This document shows, in pieces, positions 13,078 to 17,196 of a DNA stretch of 17,196 nt. The notes beneath the pieces were generated by a model that was not told where the DNA came from, searched no databases, and saw only the letters and a list, made by a program, of their open reading frames with translations. The DNA lies in the NCBI GenBank assembly GCA_043727195.1, contig JAYSYZ010000322.1:1-17196 (forward strand). The letters run 5' to 3'. Numbering within the stretch: the first letter of the stretch is position 1; every line of letters begins with the position of its first letter. Made by a program: the position numbers and the translations under genes. The DNA is from JAUYQR01 sp043727195 (GTDB taxonomy: Bacteria; Pseudomonadota; Alphaproteobacteria; Rhodobacterales; Rhodobacteraceae).

Positions 13078-14031
13078 ATGCACATTCTGATCCTTGGTGC
13101 CGCCGGGATGCTTGGCAGCAAGCTCACTGCCGCAATCACGGCGGGTGGCCTGCCGCACACCCGGCTTACCCTTGCCGACGTGATCGCGCCGCCCTCGGTG
13201 GGGCAAGCCGCCAGCATTGCCGTGAACCTGACCGACCCCACCGCACCTGCCCGCTTGCTGACGGGCCGCCCCGACCTGATCTTTCACCTCGCCGCCGTCG
13301 TCTCGGGCGAGGCGGAGGCTGATCTTGCCAAAGGGTATGCCACCAACCTTGACGCCTCGCGCGCGCTGTTCGACGCCATTGCGGCAATCCCGGATTATCA
13401 CCCAAGACTGGTGTTCGCCTCGTCGCTTGCCGTGTTCGGTGCGCCCTTCCCCAAGGTGATCCCGGACGAATTCCACCTGACACCGCGCACCAGCTATGGC
13501 GCGCAAAAGGCGATGACCGAACTGCTGTTGTCAGACTATTCCCGCCGCGGCATCCTGGACGGCATCGCCATCCGACTGCCCACCATCTGCATACGCCCCG
13601 GCACCCCGAACCGCGCCGCCTCGGGGTTTTATTCCTCGATCCTGCGCGAACCGTTGAACGGCCTGCCCGCCACCCTGCCCGTCCGCGACACGCTGCGCCA
13701 CTGGTTTGCCAGCCCCCGTGCCGCGACCGGCTTTTTCCTGCGCGCGGCCATGCTTGACACCGCAGCGCTCGGCCCCAGCCGCGCCCTCACCATGCCCGGC
13801 CTTTCCGCCAGCGTCGCCGAAATGATCGAGGCGCTGCGCCGGACCGCAGGCCAATCCGCCGTCGATCTGATCGCCCGCAACCCCGACCCGGCGATCGCCG
13901 CCATCGTGGAACCCTGGGCCGAAGCGTTTGAGGCCACGCAAGCCCGCGCTCTTGGCTTCAGCGCAGAATCGAGCTTTGACGACATCATCCGCATCTATCT
14001 TGAAGATGACCGGCCAGGTCTGGCCACTTGA
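13078..14031 (+). CDS. denD: D-erythronate dehydrogenase (DenD), NAD-dependent epimerase/dehydratase family
   Basis: The product has 317 residues and is an extended short-chain dehydrogenase. GAAGMLG at 7-13 binds NAD, and the catalytic set is in FASSLAVFGAPFPKVIPDEF (113-132) and SYGAQKA with Tyr140 and Lys144. The stretches IFHLAAVVSGEAEADLAKGY, LLLSDYSRRGILDGIAIRLP and TICIRPGTPNRAASGF match the DenD subfamily closely. DenD oxidises D-erythronate to 2-oxo-D-erythronate, normally followed by the isomerase OtnI and the decarboxylase/kinase set (OtnC, DenK); none of these is in this window, so the pathway would have to be completed elsewhere. AAGGAG at 13066-13071 precedes the ATG. It converges on the class-V aminotransferase gene with 100 bp between their ends. 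Confidence 0.85.
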   Translation: MHILILGAAGMLGSKLTAAITAGGLPHTRLTLADVIAPPSVGQAASIAVNLTDPTAPARLLTGRPDLIFHLAAVVSGEAEADLAKGYATNLDASRALFDAIAAIPDYHPRLVFASSLAVFGAPFPKVIPDEFHLTPRTSYGAQKAMTELLLSDYSRRGILDGIAIRLPTICIRPGTPNRAASGFYSSILREPLNGLPATLPVRDTLRHWFASPRAATGFFLRAAMLDTAALGPSRALTMPGLSASVAEMIEALRRTAGQSAVDLIARNPDPAIAAIVEPWAEAFEATQARALGFSAESSFDDIIRIYLEDDRPGLAT

Positions 14032-14131
14032 GCCGATTTATCGGTACGCATTGCACGGGCCTGCCGCCACGGACACCGGCACTGTCCAATCGGCGCGGCT
14101 TGGTGGCATCGGACAGAACCGCGACGCCTCA

Positions 14132-15334
14132 TCACGCCCCTTCCGCGACCACTTTTGCCGCCGCAGCCAAAGCGCCTTGCCCGTGCGGAATATCCAGCGC
14201 CGCCATCCCCGCCTCCATCACCGCCAGCGCGCCCAGCGTCATATGGGCATTCACGTGCCCCATATGCGCCACCCGCAGGAAGCCGTGATAGGCGGGATCG
14301 TCGGACGCGGCCATGCCAAGCCCGATGCCCAGCGTAACCCCGGCCTTCTGTTCCGTCCACTCGCGCAGCCGCGTGGCATGCGGTGCACCCATGCGGGCCG
14401 CTGTTACGGACCAGCCCCGCGCGGCCGGATCGGTGACGTTCATCGCGATGGCCGGATTGCCCGCCCCCCAGGCATCAAACGCCGCCCAGACTGCCCCCGC
14501 CAGCACCCGGTGCCGGTGCCAGACCTGCGCCAACCCTTCCTCGCGGATCATGTCCAGCGCCGCGCGCAGCCCGTAAAGATGATGCGTCGGCGCGGTGCCG
14601 TCCCAGATCTGCCAGAACTCCGCCGCGTCTGCCCGTGGCCCCCAGGCCCAGTAGGGCGTCGCCAGATCGCCCCCCGTGCAGCGCCGCCGCGCCGCGTCAG
14701 AGAACCACACGAACGCCATGCCGGGCGGCGTCATCAGCCCCTTCTGGCTGGCCGCCACGGTCACATCGACGCCCCAGTCATCCATCCGGTATTCATCGCA
14801 CCCCAAAGACGCGATGCAATCCACGGCCAGCAGTGCCGGGTGCCCCGCCGCATCCAGCGCCGCCCGCAAGGCCGTGATATCCGTCTTCACCGAACTTGCG
14901 GTATCGACATGCGTGGTCAGCACCGCCTTGATCCGGTGCCCCGCGTCCGCCCTGAGCGCCGCCTCCACCCGGCCCATGTCGGGTGCAACCGACTTGCCGA
15001 AATCCAGCACCTCGACATCGACCCCCATCGCCCGGGCCGAATTCGCCCAGGATTGCCCGAACTGCCCCACCGCCAGCACCAGCGCCTTGTCGCCCCGGCT
15101 GAACAGGTTGGCATTCGCCGCCTCCCACGCCGCGTGACCATTGCCGATATACATCGCCACATGCCCCGTCGTCCCCGCGACCATCCGCAGGTCGGGCCAC
15201 AGGCTCTCCACCAGGTCGATCAGCCCGCCCTCATAGATGTTGGGCGACGGCCGGTGCATTGCCTGCAGCACCCGGTCGGGCATGGTCGAGGGGCCGGGAA
15301 TGGCCAGGTAGGGGCGGCCGTGCGCAAGGCTCAT
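14132..15334 (-). CDS. Class-V aminotransferase, serine/alanine-glyoxylate aminotransferase-like
   Basis: The product has 400 residues. AIPGPSTMPDRVLQAMHRPS (11-30) is the family's N-terminal signature. The PLP pocket shows TTGHVAMYIGNGHAAWEAA (55-73), Asp172 in VDCIASLG, and the Schiff-base Lys198 in VAASQKGLMTPPG. The C-terminus includes GHVNAHMTLGAL, with a conserved His near the end. Such enzymes transfer an amino group from serine, alanine or related amines to glyoxylate or pyruvate; the exact pair is not readable. ATG at 15334 is chosen because GGAGAG lies 7 bases upstream and the residues from there align with the family; further in-frame ATGs upstream do not. Divergent from the ABC exporter gene (127 bp between starts). 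Confidence 0.88.
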   Translation of the reverse strand: MSLAHGRPYLAIPGPSTMPDRVLQAMHRPSPNIYEGGLIDLVESLWPDLRMVAGTTGHVAMYIGNGHAAWEAANANLFSRGDKALVLAVGQFGQSWANSARAMGVDVEVLDFGKSVAPDMGRVEAALRADAGHRIKAVLTTHVDTASSVKTDITALRAALDAAGHPALLAVDCIASLGCDEYRMDDWGVDVTVAASQKGLMTPPGMAFVWFSDAARRRCTGGDLATPYWAWGPRADAAEFWQIWDGTAPTHHLYGLRAALDMIREEGLAQVWHRHRVLAGAVWAAFDAWGAGNPAIAMNVTDPAARGWSVTAARMGAPHATRLREWTEQKAGVTLGIGLGMAASDDPAYHGFLRVAHMGHVNAHMTLGALAVMEAGMAALDIPHGQGALAAAAKVVAEGA

Positions 15335-15461
15335 GCGTCTCTCCATCAATTGCCCGCCATGGCTATGCCGCCCCGCCAGCGTCGTCAATCAGACGCCCGC
15401 TTGAGACGTCGCGGCTTTCCCGGTAAACCCGCCCTTCCACCGCCAGAAAGGCCCCTCCACC

Positions 15462-17196
15462 TTGCCGCCGACCCGCGCCTATACGTCGTCAGATCTGTTC
15501 GGCCGCTTCTGGCGGGGTTATCTGCGGCCCAATGCTGGCCTGATGCTGCTGGCGCTGCTTTTGATGATGATCGAAGGCTCCACCCTCGGCCTGCTCAGTT
15601 ACATGATCGAACCCCTGTTCGACCGCGTCTTCGCGGCGGGCGGCACCTCGGCGCTGGTCTGGGTCGGCTCTGCCATCCTGGCCCTGTTCCTGATCCGGGC
15701 GGCAACGTCGATCACCGGGCGCTGGCTGCTGGCGCGGATCAATCAGACCAGCGCGGGCGCGATGCAGACGGACCTGTTGCGCCACATCCTGACGCTGGAC
15801 GGCAGCTTCTTTCAGATCAACCCGCCCGGCACCCTGATCGAACGCGTTCAGGGCGACACGCTGGCAGCGCAAGGTGCGGCGACGCTGGTCATCGCCGGGG
15901 TCGGTCGCGATTTCGTCGCGTTGATCGGCCTGTTCATCGTGGCCCTGTCGATCGACCCCGGATGGACCGCAGCCGCCCTTGTCGGAACGCCGCTTCTGCT
16001 GATCCCGGCCCTTGGCCTGCAGCGCTACATCCGGCGCAAGACCATGCTCATGCGTGAACAATCGGGCCTGCGCGCCACCCGGCTGGACGAGATTTTCCAT
16101 GGCATCCAGGCGGTCAAGCTGAACCGGATGGAGGCGTACCAATCCCGCCGCTTTGCCGAAATCGTCGCCCGCATCGTCCGGGCCGAAGTGAAATCCACCC
16201 TCGGCCGCGCCACCATGCCGGGGCTGGTCGATGTGGTCACCGGGCTTGGGTTCTTTGCCGTCCTGATGCTCGGCGGGCGCGAGGTGGCAGAGGGCGACCG
16301 CACCACCGGCGAATTCATGGCCTTCTTCACCGCGATGGCCTTGACCTTCCAGCCGATCCGCCGTCTGGGCGATCTGGCCGGGCTGTGGCAGGTCGCCGCC
16401 GCCAGCCTGCAGCGGATCTATGCCCTGTTCGACACCCGGACGATCAGCACCCGCCCCGCCGCCAGCATCGCCCTGCCCGCCCCGGGCGCGCCCGAAATCC
16501 GGTTCGAGAACGTCAATTTCACCTACCCCGACCGCCCGGTGCTGGACGGCCTCAGCTTTGTTGCCGAGGCGGGGCAGGTCACGGCACTGGTTGGCGCTTC
16601 GGGCGCGGGCAAAAGCACCGTGTTCCAGCTGATCTCGGCCCTTGCCGAACCGCAGTCGGGCCGCATCCTGATCGGCGGCGCAGACGTTGCGGGGATGAGC
16701 CTTGCCGACCAACGCAGCCTGCTGGCCTCGGTCTCGCAGGATGCCGCCCTGTTCGACGAATCCTTGCGCGAAAACCTGATCCTCGGGCGCGACGGGATGG
16801 ATGCAGACCGCCTTGCCCGCGCGCTTGACGACGCAGATGTCGCAGGCTTTGTGGCCAGCCTGCCTGCGGGCCTCGACACCCCCGCAGGCCCGCGCGGATC
16901 GTCGCTGTCCGGCGGCCAGCGCCAGCGCATTGCCATCGCCCGCGCGCTTTTGGCCGACGCGCCGGTGCTGCTGCTGGACGAGGCGACCTCAGCGCTTGAT
17001 ACCAGAACCGAGGCCGCCGTTTCTGCCGCTTTGGCGCGCGCGCAGGCCGGGCGCACCACGCTGGTCATCGCCCACCGCCTGTCAACAGTGCGCGACGCCC
17101 ACAAGATCATCGTCCTCGACAGGGGCCGCGTTGCCGAGGAAGGCACCCATGACGCGCTTCTGGCGAAAGGCGGCCTGTACGCCCAGCTTCACAGCC
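15462..17196 (+). CDS. MsbA-type ABC exporter (TMD-NBD half-transporter), 3' end outside window
   Basis: 578 codons are visible and no stop is reached by the window end, so only a short C-terminal piece is missing. The N-terminal half has six hydrophobic segments of a type-I exporter, starting DLFGRFWRGYLRPNAGLMLL. The ATPase half has Walker A GASGAGKST from residue 378, signature LSGGQRQR from 482, Walker B LLLDEATSALD with D506-E507, and the H-loop His538 (VIAHRLS). It is a homodimer-forming half-transporter of the lipid A/multidrug family; substrate unknown. No ATG fits: the frame is open from a TGA at 15402, the first ATG (15543) would cut the first membrane segment, and a TTG at 15462 with AGAAAGG at 15445-15451 is the best start. 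No annotated start is certain. Confidence 0.88.
   Translation, partial: MPPTRAYTSSDLFGRFWRGYLRPNAGLMLLALLLMMIEGSTLGLLSYMIEPLFDRVFAAGGTSALVWVGSAILALFLIRAATSITGRWLLARINQTSAGAMQTDLLRHILTLDGSFFQINPPGTLIERVQGDTLAAQGAATLVIAGVGRDFVALIGLFIVALSIDPGWTAAALVGTPLLLIPALGLQRYIRRKTMLMREQSGLRATRLDEIFHGIQAVKLNRMEAYQSRRFAEIVARIVRAEVKSTLGRATMPGLVDVVTGLGFFAVLMLGGREVAEGDRTTGEFMAFFTAMALTFQPIRRLGDLAGLWQVAAASLQRIYALFDTRTISTRPAASIALPAPGAPEIRFENVNFTYPDRPVLDGLSFVAEAGQVTALVGASGAGKSTVFQLISALAEPQSGRILIGGADVAGMSLADQRSLLASVSQDAALFDESLRENLILGRDGMDADRLARALDDADVAGFVASLPAGLDTPAGPRGSSLSGGQRQRIAIARALLADAPVLLLDEATSALDTRTEAAVSAALARAQAGRTTLVIAHRLSTVRDAHKIIVLDRGRVAEEGTHDALLAKGGLYAQLHS

Noticed and set aside
12868..13506. Upstream extension of the amidotransferase-like frame
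   Set aside because: The extension is antisense to the DenD-type gene and lacks homology; the family match begins just after the ATG at 12867.
13928..16057. 709-codon open frame on the plus strand
   Set aside because: It runs antisense through the aminotransferase gene and out of frame through the ABC exporter; the residues are Arg/Pro/His-rich with no recognisable domain, typical of a high-GC shadow.

Overview
The window looks like high-GC alphaproteobacterial DNA, most likely Rhodobacteraceae. The gene families (Xsc-like ThDP enzyme, ProXVW-type importer, DenD, class-V aminotransferase) and the GC-rich third codon positions suggest this. No rRNA, tRNA or CRISPR array was seen.

Region A (1-6243, + strand) is one compact operon-like run. 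It holds the 3' part of an alpha/beta hydrolase, an Xsc/acetolactate-synthase-type thiamine-diphosphate enzyme, a carboxymuconolactone-decarboxylase-family protein, and a complete quaternary-amine-type ABC importer (binding protein, ATPase, permease). Two junctions are 4-bp ATGA overlaps and a stable hairpin lies between the binding protein and the ATPase. The layout suggests uptake of a betaine-like or sulfonate/ester compound followed by hydrolysis and ThDP-dependent C-C cleavage. The substrate cannot be read from the sequence. The permease carries an unusual N-terminal domain resembling DUF2628, split by an Ala-rich helical insert.

Region B (6244-10361) is a decayed accessory island. It contains remnants of IS transposases, an intact 619-codon HipA-family kinase gene whose N-terminal third resembles an AbiEi-type antitoxin, a palindrome and direct repeat at that gene's start, an internally deleted tyrosine integrase, an AraC-family 3' fragment and an MDR oxidoreductase 5' fragment. 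The last two are joined by a deletion.

Region C (10358-11722, - strand) is a small operon: DUF2178-like membrane protein, YozG-like XRE regulator, DUF2306 membrane protein, then the broken oxidoreductase. A 15-bp palindrome that includes a -10-like box precedes it.

Region D (12070-17196) is intact metabolism and transport. A class-I glutamine-amidotransferase-like (peptidase C26/PuuD-type) hydrolase is divergent from a DenD-type D-erythronate dehydrogenase, which converges on a class-V aminotransferase. That gene in turn diverges from an MsbA-type ABC exporter running off the window end.

The most noteworthy items are the AbiEi-HipA fusion, which could be a toxin-antitoxin pair on one polypeptide, and the uncharacterised Xsc-like/ABC-importer operon with its composite permease.
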